Below, in pieces: positions 27,008-35,564 of a DNA stretch of 64,000 bases. The stretch spans positions 216,549 through 280,548 of the forward strand of contig NZ_PQSU01000007.1 in assembly GCF_002920615.1 (NCBI RefSeq). The letters are read 5' to 3'. Every line of letters starts with the position of its first letter. Position 1 is the stretch's first letter. The position numbers were made by a program, and so were the translations under genes. Under the pieces are notes generated by a model, which saw nothing but the letters and a program-made list of their open reading frames with translations, was not told the origin of the DNA and did no database searches. The DNA is from Streptomyces sp. Ru62 (GTDB lineage Bacteria; Actinomycetota; Actinomycetes; Streptomycetales; Streptomycetaceae).

Positions 27008-27772
27008 GTGCCGAAACCAGATGTGGACCCGACCGTGTCGCTCGACCTCCGTGTGGACCGTAGCTCCCCGGTGCCGCTGTACTTCCAGCTCTCCCAGCAG
27101 CTTGAGGCCGCCATCGAGCACGGCAGCCTCACCCCGGGCAGCCTGCTGGGCAACGAGATCGAGCTGGCCGCGCGGCTCGGGCTGTCCCGGCCGACCGTCC
27201 GCCAGGCCATCCAGTCGCTCGTCGACAAGGGCCTCCTCGTGCGGCGCCGGGGTGTGGGCACCCAGGTCGTGCACAGCCAGGTCAAGCGCCCGCTGGAACT
27301 GAGCAGCCTCTACGACGACCTGGAGGCGGCCGGCCAGCGCCCCGCGACGAAGGTGCTGGTCAACACGGTCGTCCCGGCCTCCGCCGCGGTCGCCGCCGCG
27401 CTCGGCGTCGCGGAGGGCGGTGACGTGCACCGCATCGAGCGGCTGCGCCTCGCGCACGGCGAGCCGATGGCGTACCTGATCAACCACCTGCCGCCCGGCC
27501 TGCTCGACCTGGACACGGACCAGCTGGAGGCCACCGGCCTGTACCGGCTGATGCGCGCCGCCGGGATCACCCTGCACAGCGCCCGCCAGTCCATCGGTGC
27601 CCGCGGCGCGACGGCCACCGAGGCCGAGCGGCTCGGCGAGGCCGAGGGCGCCCCGCTGCTCACCATGCAGCGCACCACCTTCGACGACACCGGCCGCGCG
27701 GTGGAGTTCGGCGACCACACCTACCGCCCGAGCCGCTACTCCTTCGAGTTCCAGCTCCTCGTGCGCCCCTGA
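27008..27772 (+). CDS. GntR/HutC-family transcriptional regulator (UTRA domain)
   Basis: 254 aa from GTG 27008. The N-terminal wHTH (VPLYFQLSQQLEAAIEHGSLTPGSLLGNEIELAARLGLSRPTVRQAIQSLVDKGLLVRRRGVGTQV, residues 22-85) is followed by a UTRA effector domain (residues 100-250) as in HutC-type regulators that sense sugars or amino acids. It lies between the divergent dehydrogenase and the ABC transporter genes, and the same TGTCCGGACA palindrome flanks it on both sides. Autoregulation together with control of both target operons is therefore likely. Confidence 0.92.
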   Translation: MPKPDVDPTVSLDLRVDRSSPVPLYFQLSQQLEAAIEHGSLTPGSLLGNEIELAARLGLSRPTVRQAIQSLVDKGLLVRRRGVGTQVVHSQVKRPLELSSLYDDLEAAGQRPATKVLVNTVVPASAAVAAALGVAEGGDVHRIERLRLAHGEPMAYLINHLPPGLLDLDTDQLEATGLYRLMRAAGITLHSARQSIGARGATATEAERLGEAEGAPLLTMQRTTFDDTGRAVEFGDHTYRPSRYSFEFQLLVRP

Positions 27773-27788
27773 GCGGCCGACCGCCTTC

Positions 27789-27812
27789 GTCGCAATGTCC
27801 GGACAATGCGAC
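27789..27812. promoter_or_regulatory. extended GntR operator (site 2) upstream of the ABC transporter
   Basis: A 24-bp palindrome with a single mismatched pair: GTCGCA on the left, the decamer TGTCCGGACA in the centre (27796-27805), TGCGAC on the right. It sits about 20 bp upstream of the -35 box of the transporter promoter. Confidence 0.75.
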
Positions 27813-27832
27813 CCGTGCGGGCTCCCCGGTCA

Positions 27833-27897
27833 TGTCATGGGTGTTCCCCGTGTTCGATACTGGAGTGTTTGGGGCCGCTGATGCGATCGACGGCCCC
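27833..27897 (+). promoter_or_regulatory. promoter and leader hairpin of the sugar ABC operon
   Basis: TGTCAT (27833-27838), 17-bp spacer, GATACT (27856-27861). Just after the expected start point comes a GGGGCCG / CGGCCCC stem (27871-27897) followed by TTGC, possibly an RNA-stabilising or attenuating hairpin. Confidence 0.55.
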
Positions 27898-27935
27898 TTG
27901 CGTCTGTACGAACACGGCAAGAAGGGCACGGCCTC

Positions 27936-28940
27936 GTGGCACGGTTTCGGACCTGGGTAGGCATAGCGCTGGCGGGGGCACTCTCCGTGTCCCTGGCGGG
28001 ATGCAGCAGCACCGGAGGCAAACGGGCGGAGGACGCCCGCAAGGCCGCCGCCGCCCAGGGCAGGGCGGCGGTGAACACTCCGCGCTGGACCTTCGCGATG
28101 ATCACCCACTCGGGGGACGGCGACACCTTCTGGGACATCGTGCAGAGCGGCGCGAAGCAGGCCGCCGTCAAGGACAACATCAACTTCCTCTACTCGCACG
28201 ACGACGAGGCCCAGCAGCAGGCCCAGCTCGTGGACGCGGCCGTGGACAAGAAGGTCGACGGCATCATCGTCACCCTCGCCAAGCCGGACGCCATGAAGGC
28301 CGCCGTGGCCCGTGCCGAGAAGGCCGGCATCCCGGTGATCACCGTGAACTCCGGCTCGGAGGAGTCCAAGGCCTTCGGCGCCCTCACCCACATCGGCCAG
28401 GACGAGACCGTCGCCGGCGAGGCCGTCGGCGACGAGCTGAACGCGCGCGGGAAGAAGAAGGCCCTGTGCGTGCTGCACGAGCAGGGCAACGTCGGGCACG
28501 AGCAGCGCTGCGACGGCGTCGCCAAGACCTTCCGCGGCACGCTGCGCAAGCTCTACGTCAACGGCACCAACATGCCCGACGTGCAGTCCGCGATCGAGGC
28601 CAAGCTCCAGGCCGACAAGTCCATCGACTCCGTCGTCACCCTCGGCGCGCCCTACGCCGACACCGCCGTGAAGGCGCGGACGGACGCGGGCAGCAAGGCC
28701 GAGATCGACACCTTCGACCTCAACGCCAAGGTGGCGGCCTCGCTGAAGAACGGCACCCTCGGCTTCGCCGTGGACCAGCAGCCGTACCTCCAGGGCTACC
28801 AGGCGGTCGACCTGCTGTGGCTGTACAAGTACAACGGCGACGTGCTCGGCGGCGGCCGTCCGGTGCTGACCGGCCCGCAGATCATCACCAAGGACCAGGC
28901 GTCCGCCCTCGCGGAGTACACCGAGCGGGGCACCCGATGA
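27936..28940 (+). CDS. sugar ABC transporter substrate-binding lipoprotein (ribose/fructose/inositol class)
   Basis: 334 aa from GTG 27936. A lipoprotein signal with lipobox LAGC (Cys 23) precedes a type-1 periplasmic-binding fold: [77 protein letters not shown] and [15 protein letters not shown]. These are family marks of CUT2-type binding proteins for ribose, fructose, xylose or inositol. The gene is first in an operon with permease and ATPase (ATGA overlap with the permease). A GntR operator and promoter precede it. Confidence 0.92.
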   Translation: MARFRTWVGIALAGALSVSLAGCSSTGGKRAEDARKAAAAQGRAAVNTPRWTFAMITHSGDGDTFWDIVQSGAKQAAVKDNINFLYSHDDEAQQQAQLVDAAVDKKVDGIIVTLAKPDAMKAAVARAEKAGIPVITVNSGSEESKAFGALTHIGQDETVAGEAVGDELNARGKKKALCVLHEQGNVGHEQRCDGVAKTFRGTLRKLYVNGTNMPDVQSAIEAKLQADKSIDSVVTLGAPYADTAVKARTDAGSKAEIDTFDLNAKVAASLKNGTLGFAVDQQPYLQGYQAVDLLWLYKYNGDVLGGGRPVLTGPQIITKDQASALAEYTERGTR

Positions 28941-29980
28941 GCGCGGTCACGGACGAGAAACTGCTCGACGAAAGGATTTTGCAGACCTCCCCGCTGCGGA
29001 AGCTGCTGGCCCGCCCGGAACTGGGCTCGGTCGTCGGCGCCCTCGCCGTCTTCGTCTTCTTCGCGTTCGCCGCCGACGGCTTCCTGCGCGCCACCAGTCT
29101 CAGCACGGTCCTGTACGCCTCCTCGACCATCGGGATCATGGCCGTCCCCGTGGCCCTGCTGATGATCGGCGGCGAGTTCGACCTCTCGGCAGGCGTCCTG
29201 GTGACGTCGTCCGCGCTGGTCTCCTCGATGTTCAGCTACCAGATGACGGCGAACACCTGGGTCGGCGTGGGCGTGTCCCTGCTGGTCACGCTGGCCATCG
29301 GCGCCTTCAACGGCTTCATGCTCACCCGCACCAAACTGCCCAGCTTCATCATCACGCTCGGCACCTTCCTGATGCTGACCGGCATGAACCTCGGCTTCAC
29401 CAAGCTGATCGACGGCACGGTCTCCACCAAGACCATCGCCGACATGGAGGGCTTCACCAGCGCCCACGCCGTCTTCGCCTCGACGATCGGCGTCGGCGGC
29501 GTCGAGGTCAAGGTCACCATCCTGTGGTGGCTGGGCCTGGTCGCCCTCGCCTCCTGGATCCTGCTGCGCACCCGCACCGGCAACTGGATCTTCGCCGTCG
29601 GCGGCAACGAGGACGCGGCCCGCGCGGTCGGCGTCCCGGTCGCCCGGACCAAGATCGGCCTCTACATGGGCGTCGCGTTCGGTGCCTGGATCTCCGGCCA
29701 GCACCTGCTCTTCTCCTTCGACGCCGTCCAGTCCGGCGAGGGCGTCGGCAACGAGCTGATCTACATCATCGCGGCCGTCATCGGCGGCTGTCTGATCACC
29801 GGCGGTCACGGCAGCGCGGTCGGCTCGGCCGTCGGCGCGCTCCTGTTCGGCATGACCAGCAAGGGCATCGTCTTCGCCGAGTGGAACCCCGACTGGTTCA
29901 AGTTCTTCCTCGGAGCGATGCTGCTCCTCGCGACCCTGCTCAACGCCTGGGTCCGCAAGCGCGCGGAGGCCACCGCATGA
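28937..29980 (+). CDS. sugar ABC transporter permease (CUT2 type)
   Basis: 347 aa; its ATG overlaps the stop of the binding protein (ATGA), so translation is coupled. Eight to ten hydrophobic helices with the BPD_transp_2 family segments [80 protein letters not shown] (EAA-like loop) and [29 protein letters not shown]. It would form a homodimeric pore with the ATPase encoded next. Confidence 0.95.
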   Translation: MSAVTDEKLLDERILQTSPLRKLLARPELGSVVGALAVFVFFAFAADGFLRATSLSTVLYASSTIGIMAVPVALLMIGGEFDLSAGVLVTSSALVSSMFSYQMTANTWVGVGVSLLVTLAIGAFNGFMLTRTKLPSFIITLGTFLMLTGMNLGFTKLIDGTVSTKTIADMEGFTSAHAVFASTIGVGGVEVKVTILWWLGLVALASWILLRTRTGNWIFAVGGNEDAARAVGVPVARTKIGLYMGVAFGAWISGQHLLFSFDAVQSGEGVGNELIYIIAAVIGGCLITGGHGSAVGSAVGALLFGMTSKGIVFAEWNPDWFKFFLGAMLLLATLLNAWVRKRAEATA

Positions 29981-30747
29981 CACTCGTCGAGCTGACCGAC
30001 GTCAGCAAGCACTACGGCACCGTCCGCGCCCTCGAAGGGGTCTCGCTGGAGGTCCACGCGGGTGAGATCACCTGCGTCCTCGGCGACAACGGCGCGGGCA
30101 AGTCCACCCTGATCAAGATCGTCGCGGGCCTGCACCAGCACGACGGCGGCACCCTGCGCGTCGAGGGCGAGGAGACGACCCTCTCCTCCCCGCGCGAGGC
30201 CCTGGACCGGGGCATCGCCACGGTCTACCAGGACCTGGCCGTCGTCCCCCTCATGCCGGTCTGGCGCAACTTCTTCCTCGGCTCCGAGCCCCGCAAGGGC
30301 GCCGGCCCCTTCAAGCGCCTGGACACCGACTTCATGCGCCGCACCACCCGCGAGGCACTGCTCCGCATGGGCATCGACCTCCGGGACGTCGACCAGCCCA
30401 TCGGCACGCTGTCGGGCGGCGAGCGCCAGTGCGTCGCCATCGCGAGGGCGGTCCACTTCGGCGCGAAGGTGCTGGTCCTGGACGAGCCGACGGCGGCACT
30501 GGGAGTCAAGCAGTCCGGTGTGGTCCTGAAATATGTGGCGGCGGCACGGGACGAGGGCCTGGGTGTTGTCTTGATCACCCACAACCCGCACCACGCCTAC
30601 TTGGTGGGCGACCGTTTCGTGTTGTTGAGACGCGGCACCATGGTGGGCCACTACACACGGAACGACATCACGCTCGACGAGTTGACCCAGCAGATGGCCG
30701 GGGGATCCGACCTCGACGCTCTCCGCCATGAACTGCGACGGAGTTGA
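29977..30747 (+). CDS. sugar ABC transporter ATP-binding protein, single NBD
   Basis: 256 aa, starting in an ATGA overlap with the permease stop. Walker [10 protein letters not shown] (residues 35-43), Q-loop [11 protein letters not shown], signature LSGGERQ (about 145), Walker [14 protein letters not shown]-loop ITHNPHHA. Most CUT2 transporters use an ATPase with two fused NBDs of about 500 aa; this one has only one NBD, as in the FrcA type of fructose/mannose/ribose importers. Together with the ROK kinase gene downstream the order is that of frcBCAK. Confidence 0.95.
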   Translation: MTLVELTDVSKHYGTVRALEGVSLEVHAGEITCVLGDNGAGKSTLIKIVAGLHQHDGGTLRVEGEETTLSSPREALDRGIATVYQDLAVVPLMPVWRNFFLGSEPRKGAGPFKRLDTDFMRRTTREALLRMGIDLRDVDQPIGTLSGGERQCVAIARAVHFGAKVLVLDEPTAALGVKQSGVVLKYVAAARDEGLGVVLITHNPHHAYLVGDRFVLLRRGTMVGHYTRNDITLDELTQQMAGGSDLDALRHELRRS

Positions 30748-30888
30748 GGGGCGCGGGACCGTGCCGATGTGCGGCTCCGCCGCGTGGGTGCGGCACACCA
30801 CGACGCACCCGCGCCCGGCGCCGGACGCGCACCCCGTCCTCCGGCCCCGCGCGGCACCCGGCGTGAGCGTGCGGCACAATCGAGCCCG

Positions 30889-32034
30889 ATGAGCACCTAC
30901 CGCGACCTCACCGCCCCCATCGGTTCCCGCCGAGCCCCCGTCCTGCGCACCGTGGGCACACGCGAGCGCCGGTCACACCTGACCGCGCCCCGTGTCCCCA
31001 CCGTCGGCATCGACATCGGCGGCACCAAGGTCATGGCGGGCGTCGTGGACGCCGACGGCAACATCCTGGAGAAGCTCCGCACGGAGACCCCGGACAAGTC
31101 CAAGAGCCCCAAGGTCGTCGAGGACACCATCGTCGAGCTGGTGCTGGACCTGTCCGACCGGCACGACGTGCACGCGGTCGGCATCGGCGCCGCCGGCTGG
31201 GTCGACGCCGACCGCAACCGCGTCCTGTTCGCCCCCCACCTGTCCTGGCGCAACGAACCGCTGCGCGACCGCCTCGCCAGCCGGCTCTCCGTACCGGTCC
31301 TGGTGGACAACGACGCCAACACGGCCGCCTGGGCGGAGTGGCGCTTCGGCGCCGGCCGCGGCGAGGACCACCTGGTCATGATCACGCTCGGCACCGGCAT
31401 CGGCGGCGCCATCCTGGAGGACGGCCAGGTCAAGCGGGGCAAGTTCGGCGTCGCCGGCGAGTTCGGCCACATGCAGGTCGTTCCCGGCGGACACCGCTGC
31501 CCGTGCGGCAACCGCGGCTGCTGGGAGCAGTACAGCTCCGGCAACGCGCTGGTCCGCGAGGCGCGCGAGCTAGCCGCCGCCGACTCGCCGGTCGCCTACG
31601 GCATCATCGAGCACGTCAAGGGCAACATCGGCGACATCACCGGCCCGATGATCACCGAGCTGGCCCGCGAGGGCGACGCGATGTGCGTGGAGCTGCTCCA
31701 GGACATCGGCCAGTGGCTCGGCGTCGGCATCGCCAACCTCGCCGCCGCCCTCGACCCGTCCTGCTTCGTGATCGGCGGTGGCGTCTCGGCCGCCGACGAC
31801 CTGCTCATCGGTCCGGCCCGGGACGCCTTCAAGCGGCACCTCACCGGCCGCGGCTACCGCCCCGAGGCCCGCATCACCCGCGCCCAGCTCGGCCCCGAGG
31901 CGGGCATGGTGGGCGCCGCCGACCTGGCCCGGCTGGTCGCCCGCCGGTTCCGCCGGGCCAAGCGGCGCCGGGTGGAGCGGTACGAGCGCTACGAGCGGTA
32001 CACCCAGGCGCGCCGCGACCGGGACACCGCATGA
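30889..32034 (+). CDS. ROK-family sugar kinase (glucokinase-like)
   Basis: 381 aa from ATG 30889. ATP-binding GIDIGGTKVMAGVVD begins near residue 40, the catalytic Asp is in LVDNDANTAAWAEW (about 145), the ROK signature HMQVVPGGHRCPCGNRGCWEQYSSG contains the zinc-binding CxCGxxGCxE set near residue 205, and VIGGGVS closes the phosphate site. About 40 extra residues precede the domain and a basic tail (RRFRRAKRRRVERYERYERY) follows it. It probably phosphorylates the sugar imported by the ABC system 140 bp upstream. Confidence 0.93.
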   Translation: MSTYRDLTAPIGSRRAPVLRTVGTRERRSHLTAPRVPTVGIDIGGTKVMAGVVDADGNILEKLRTETPDKSKSPKVVEDTIVELVLDLSDRHDVHAVGIGAAGWVDADRNRVLFAPHLSWRNEPLRDRLASRLSVPVLVDNDANTAAWAEWRFGAGRGEDHLVMITLGTGIGGAILEDGQVKRGKFGVAGEFGHMQVVPGGHRCPCGNRGCWEQYSSGNALVREARELAAADSPVAYGIIEHVKGNIGDITGPMITELAREGDAMCVELLQDIGQWLGVGIANLAAALDPSCFVIGGGVSAADDLLIGPARDAFKRHLTGRGYRPEARITRAQLGPEAGMVGAADLARLVARRFRRAKRRRVERYERYERYTQARRDRDTA

Positions 32035-32612
32035 CACCGTCGCTGCCCCACCAGGGCGGCCCGCCGGACGAGCCACAGCGGCCCGCCGAGGACCCGCGCC
32101 ACAAGGCCAGGCGCCGGGCGCTCACCCTGCTGATCATCGTCCTCCTCATCGGCGTCCCGGCCGGCTACCTGGTGATCTCCGCGAACCAGAGCCGCGACAG
32201 CGGCAAGGACAAGGAGGCGAAGTACTCGGCGACCGGTCTCACCCCGGGGTGGCCGTCGAAGGTGCAGCGCCGTCTCTACCAGGTGACCGTGCCGCACCCC
32301 GCCGACGACGTCGCCTACTACGAGACGAACAACTGGAAGACCAGCCGCCTCTACGTGCAGTTCCGCACCAACCCCGCCGGTCTGGACAGCTTCCTTGAGG
32401 CCATGGGCGTGCGCCGGGACCAGCTGAAGAAGGACGACATCGCCATCGGCGAACGCGACCGCAAGGTCAGCGGCTGGACCTTCGGCGGCAGCGGCCCCTG
32501 GTGGGGCCTCACCCACGAGCAGAAGAACCCGGCGCCGACCCAGGACGTGGTCGTCAACCTGTCCGACCCGGAGTATCCGATGGTGTTCGTGGTCTCCCGC
32601 ACGGTCCCGTAG
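32031..32612 (+). CDS. single-pass membrane protein with extracytoplasmic domain
   Basis: 193 aa; ATG 32031 overlaps the ROK kinase stop (ATGA). A short Pro-rich cytoplasmic tail with basic residues (RHKARRRA) is followed by one helix (LTLLIIVLLIGVPAGYLVI) and an outer domain of about 140 residues with YETNNWKTSRLYVQFRTNPAGLDSFLEAMGV and WTFGGSGPWWGL. This resembles the many actinomycete sugar-operon-linked anchored proteins without known function. Translational coupling ties it to the kinase operon. Confidence 0.8.
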   Translation: MTPSLPHQGGPPDEPQRPAEDPRHKARRRALTLLIIVLLIGVPAGYLVISANQSRDSGKDKEAKYSATGLTPGWPSKVQRRLYQVTVPHPADDVAYYETNNWKTSRLYVQFRTNPAGLDSFLEAMGVRRDQLKKDDIAIGERDRKVSGWTFGGSGPWWGLTHEQKNPAPTQDVVVNLSDPEYPMVFVVSRTVP

Positions 32613-32708
32613 CGACGGCCGGCACCCGCCTCCGGAGCCGATTGTCAGACCCCGCCCGTAGAGTCGAAGACGTCTGATCCGACACACGGGCGGGAGGTGG
32701 CAGGACGT

Positions 32709-35564
32709 ATGAGCGGCACGGCTGCGGTGGCCGAGCGAGCGGGGGGTCCCCGGGACACGGGGACCGGGCACCCGGTGCCGGCGCGCCTCGCGTCCGTCTA
32801 CCTGCCCGCGCCCCTGCCGCGCCAGGGCCGCCTCGCCTTCTGGGACCCCGCCGGCGACCCGCTGCCCACCGCGAGCGGGGGTGACCCCGAGGAGCTGACG
32901 GTCGTGCGGCGGCACGGCGCCGGTGTGCGCCGCCGGCAGGTCCCCGCGCTGACCCTGCCCCTCGCCGAGGCCCTGCCGCTGCTGGTCGACGCCCGGCGCG
33001 ACCCGGCCGCCCACCCGGCCACCGCCTGCTGGGGCGCGGCCGCCCTGCACGCGCTGCGGCTCGTCGCCCGCGGCCGGCTGCTGCCGGGCCTCACCCCGGC
33101 GGGCCACGACGCCTGGCGGGCCGGCCCGCTGGAACCCGACGACATCGCCCACCTGCGCGCCATCGCCGCGGCCCTGCCCCCGGAGGGCCACGCCGTTCCC
33201 CTCCCCGGCCCGGGCGCCCTCCGGCTGCCCGAGCCCGAGGCCCTCATCCGCTCCTTCCTGGACGCGGTCGCCGACACCCTGCCGCGCACCCCCGCCGCCC
33301 CGTACACCGCCGGCCGGCCCTTCGCCGCCCGTGAACCCCAGACCCTGCCCGCGGCGCACGAGTGGGCGGCCGAGGTCGCCGCCGGGATGGACGCGGGCGT
33401 CCGCGTCTCGCTCCGCCTGGACCTCTCCGCCTACGACGTCTTCGACGCCGGCGCGAGCGAGGGCGCCCGCGCCGCCGGAGCGGCCGTCGTGCAGGTGCAC
33501 AGCCTCGCCGACCCCACCCTGGTGGCCGACGCGGCGGCCCTGTGGGCGGGCGAGGCGGACGAGGCGTTCGGGCCCCGCGCGCGCGTCGACGCGGCCCTCG
33601 CCGTGCGACGCGCCGCCCGGGTGTGGCCGCCCCTGGACCGCCTCGCCGAGCAGGACGTCCCCGATGTCCTCGCCCTGTCCGAGGAGGAGCTGGGCGAGCT
33701 GCTCGGCGTGGCCGCCTCCCGGCTCGCGGCCGCCGGGGTCGCCGTGCACTGGCCCCGGGACCTCGCCCACGACCTGACCGCCACCGCCGTGGTCCGCCCG
33801 GCGCCCGGCGCGGCGACCGACGGCACCGGCTTCTTCGAGAGCGAGGACCTGCTCCGGTTCCGCTGGCAGCTCGCCCTCGGCGGCGACCCGCTCAGCGAGG
33901 CCGAGATGGACGCCCTCGCCGAGGCCCACCGCCCGGTGGTACGGCTGCGGGACCGCTGGGTACTGGTCGATCCCGCGCTCGTCCGCAAGGCCCGCGCACG
34001 CGAACTCGGCCTCCTCGACCCGGTCGACGCACTCGCCGTCGCCCTCACCGGCACCGCCGAGGTCGACGGCGAGACCGTCGAGGCCGTTCCCGCCGGCGCG
34101 CTGGCCACCCTCCGCGACCGCCTCACCGCCGGCCTGCGCCCCGCCGACCCGCCCCCCGGCCTGCGCGCCACCCTCCGCGACTACCAGCTCCGCGGCCTGG
34201 CCTGGCTCGACCTGATGACCTCCCTGGGCCTCGGCGGCTGCCTCGCCGACGACATGGGCCTCGGCAAGACCGTCACCCTCATCGCCCTGCATCTGAAGCG
34301 GGCCCGCACCGAGCCGACCCTCGTCGTCTGCCCGGCCAGCCTCCTCGGCAACTGGCAGCGGGAGATCACCCGGTTCGCGCCCGGCGTCCCCGTCCGCCGC
34401 TTCCACGGCCCCGAACGCAATCTGGACGGCGTGGACGGCGGCTTCGTCCTCACCACGTACGGCACGATGCGCTCCACCGCGGCCCTCCTCGCCGAACAGC
34501 CCTGGGGCATGGTCGTCGCCGACGAGGCCCAGCACGTGAAGAACCCCTACTCGGCCACCGCCAAGGCGCTGCGCACCATCCCGTCCCCCGCGCGCGTGGC
34601 GCTGACCGGCACCCCTGTGGAGAACAACCTCTCCGAACTGTGGGCCCTGCTCGACTGGACCACCCCCGGACTCCTCGGCCCGCTGAAGTCCTTCCGCGCG
34701 CGGCACGCGCGGGCGGTGGAGAACGGGGAGGACGAGGAAGCGGTGCAGCGCCTGGCCCGACTGGTCCGCCCCTTCCTGCTGCGCCGCAAGAAGTCCGACC
34801 CCGGCATCGTGCCCGAGCTGCCGCCCAAGACGGAGACGGACCACCCGGTGCCGCTCACCCGGGAACAGGCCGCGCTGTACGAGGCGGTGGTGCGCGAGTC
34901 GATGCTGGCCATCGAGACGGCGCAGGGCATGGCCCGCCGCGGCCTGGTGCTGAAGCTCCTCGGCGCCCTGAAGCAGATCTGCGACCACCCGGCGCTCTAT
35001 CTGAAGGAGGACCCGCGCCCCGACCGCCTGGCCGCCCGTTCCGGCAAACTCGCCCTCCTGGACGAGCTGCTGGACACCCTGCTCGCCGAGGACGGCTCGG
35101 CGCTCGTCTTCACCCAGTACGTCGGCATGGCCCGCCTCCTCACCGCCCACCTGTCCGCCCGCGCGATCCCCGTCGACCTGCTGCACGGCGGCACACCGGT
35201 GCCGGAGCGCGAACGCATGGTCGACCGCTTCCAGGACGGCGCTACACCGGTGCTGGTGCTGTCCCTGAAGGCCGCCGGCACCGGCCTGAACCTCACCCGC
35301 GCCGGCCATGTCATCCACTTCGACCGCTGGTGGAACCCGGCCGTGGAGGAACAGGCCACCGACCGCGCGTACCGCATCGGCCAGACCCAGCCGGTGCAGG
35401 TCCACCGTCTGGTCACCGAGGGCACGGTGGAGGACCGCATCGCCGAGATGCTCGCGTCCAAGCGCGCCCTGGCCGACGCGATCCTCGGCTCCGGCGAGGC
35501 GGCCCTCACGGAGCTGACCGACCGCGAACTCTCCGACCTCGTCTCCCTGCGGAGGATCCCATGA
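32709..35564 (+). CDS. SWI2/SNF2-family DNA-dependent ATPase (helicase superfamily 2)
   Basis: 951 aa from ATG 32709 (GGGAGG upstream; a GTG at 32697 lies inside the ribosome site). Residues 1-480 are an SNF2-associated N-terminal region. The ATPase core follows: DDMGLGKTVTLIALHLKR (Walker A, about 516), VVCPASLLGNWQREI, VADEAQHVKNP (motif II, about 604), LTGTPVENNLSELWALLDW, then the second lobe with VFTQYVGMARLLTAHL, KAAGTGLNLTRAGHVIHFDRWWNPAVEEQATDRAYRIGQTQPVQVHRLV. Bacterial members of this type are usually next to a SWIM zinc-finger protein, as here: the following gene overlaps by ATGA. They are thought to remodel DNA-protein complexes or assist transcription or repair. Confidence 0.95.
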   Translation: MSGTAAVAERAGGPRDTGTGHPVPARLASVYLPAPLPRQGRLAFWDPAGDPLPTASGGDPEELTVVRRHGAGVRRRQVPALTLPLAEALPLLVDARRDPAAHPATACWGAAALHALRLVARGRLLPGLTPAGHDAWRAGPLEPDDIAHLRAIAAALPPEGHAVPLPGPGALRLPEPEALIRSFLDAVADTLPRTPAAPYTAGRPFAAREPQTLPAAHEWAAEVAAGMDAGVRVSLRLDLSAYDVFDAGASEGARAAGAAVVQVHSLADPTLVADAAALWAGEADEAFGPRARVDAALAVRRAARVWPPLDRLAEQDVPDVLALSEEELGELLGVAASRLAAAGVAVHWPRDLAHDLTATAVVRPAPGAATDGTGFFESEDLLRFRWQLALGGDPLSEAEMDALAEAHRPVVRLRDRWVLVDPALVRKARARELGLLDPVDALAVALTGTAEVDGETVEAVPAGALATLRDRLTAGLRPADPPPGLRATLRDYQLRGLAWLDLMTSLGLGGCLADDMGLGKTVTLIALHLKRARTEPTLVVCPASLLGNWQREITRFAPGVPVRRFHGPERNLDGVDGGFVLTTYGTMRSTAALLAEQPWGMVVADEAQHVKNPYSATAKALRTIPSPARVALTGTPVENNLSELWALLDWTTPGLLGPLKSFRARHARAVENGEDEEAVQRLARLVRPFLLRRKKSDPGIVPELPPKTETDHPVPLTREQAALYEAVVRESMLAIETAQGMARRGLVLKLLGALKQICDHPALYLKEDPRPDRLAARSGKLALLDELLDTLLAEDGSALVFTQYVGMARLLTAHLSARAIPVDLLHGGTPVPERERMVDRFQDGATPVLVLSLKAAGTGLNLTRAGHVIHFDRWWNPAVEEQATDRAYRIGQTQPVQVHRLVTEGTVEDRIAEMLASKRALADAILGSGEAALTELTDRELSDLVSLRRIP

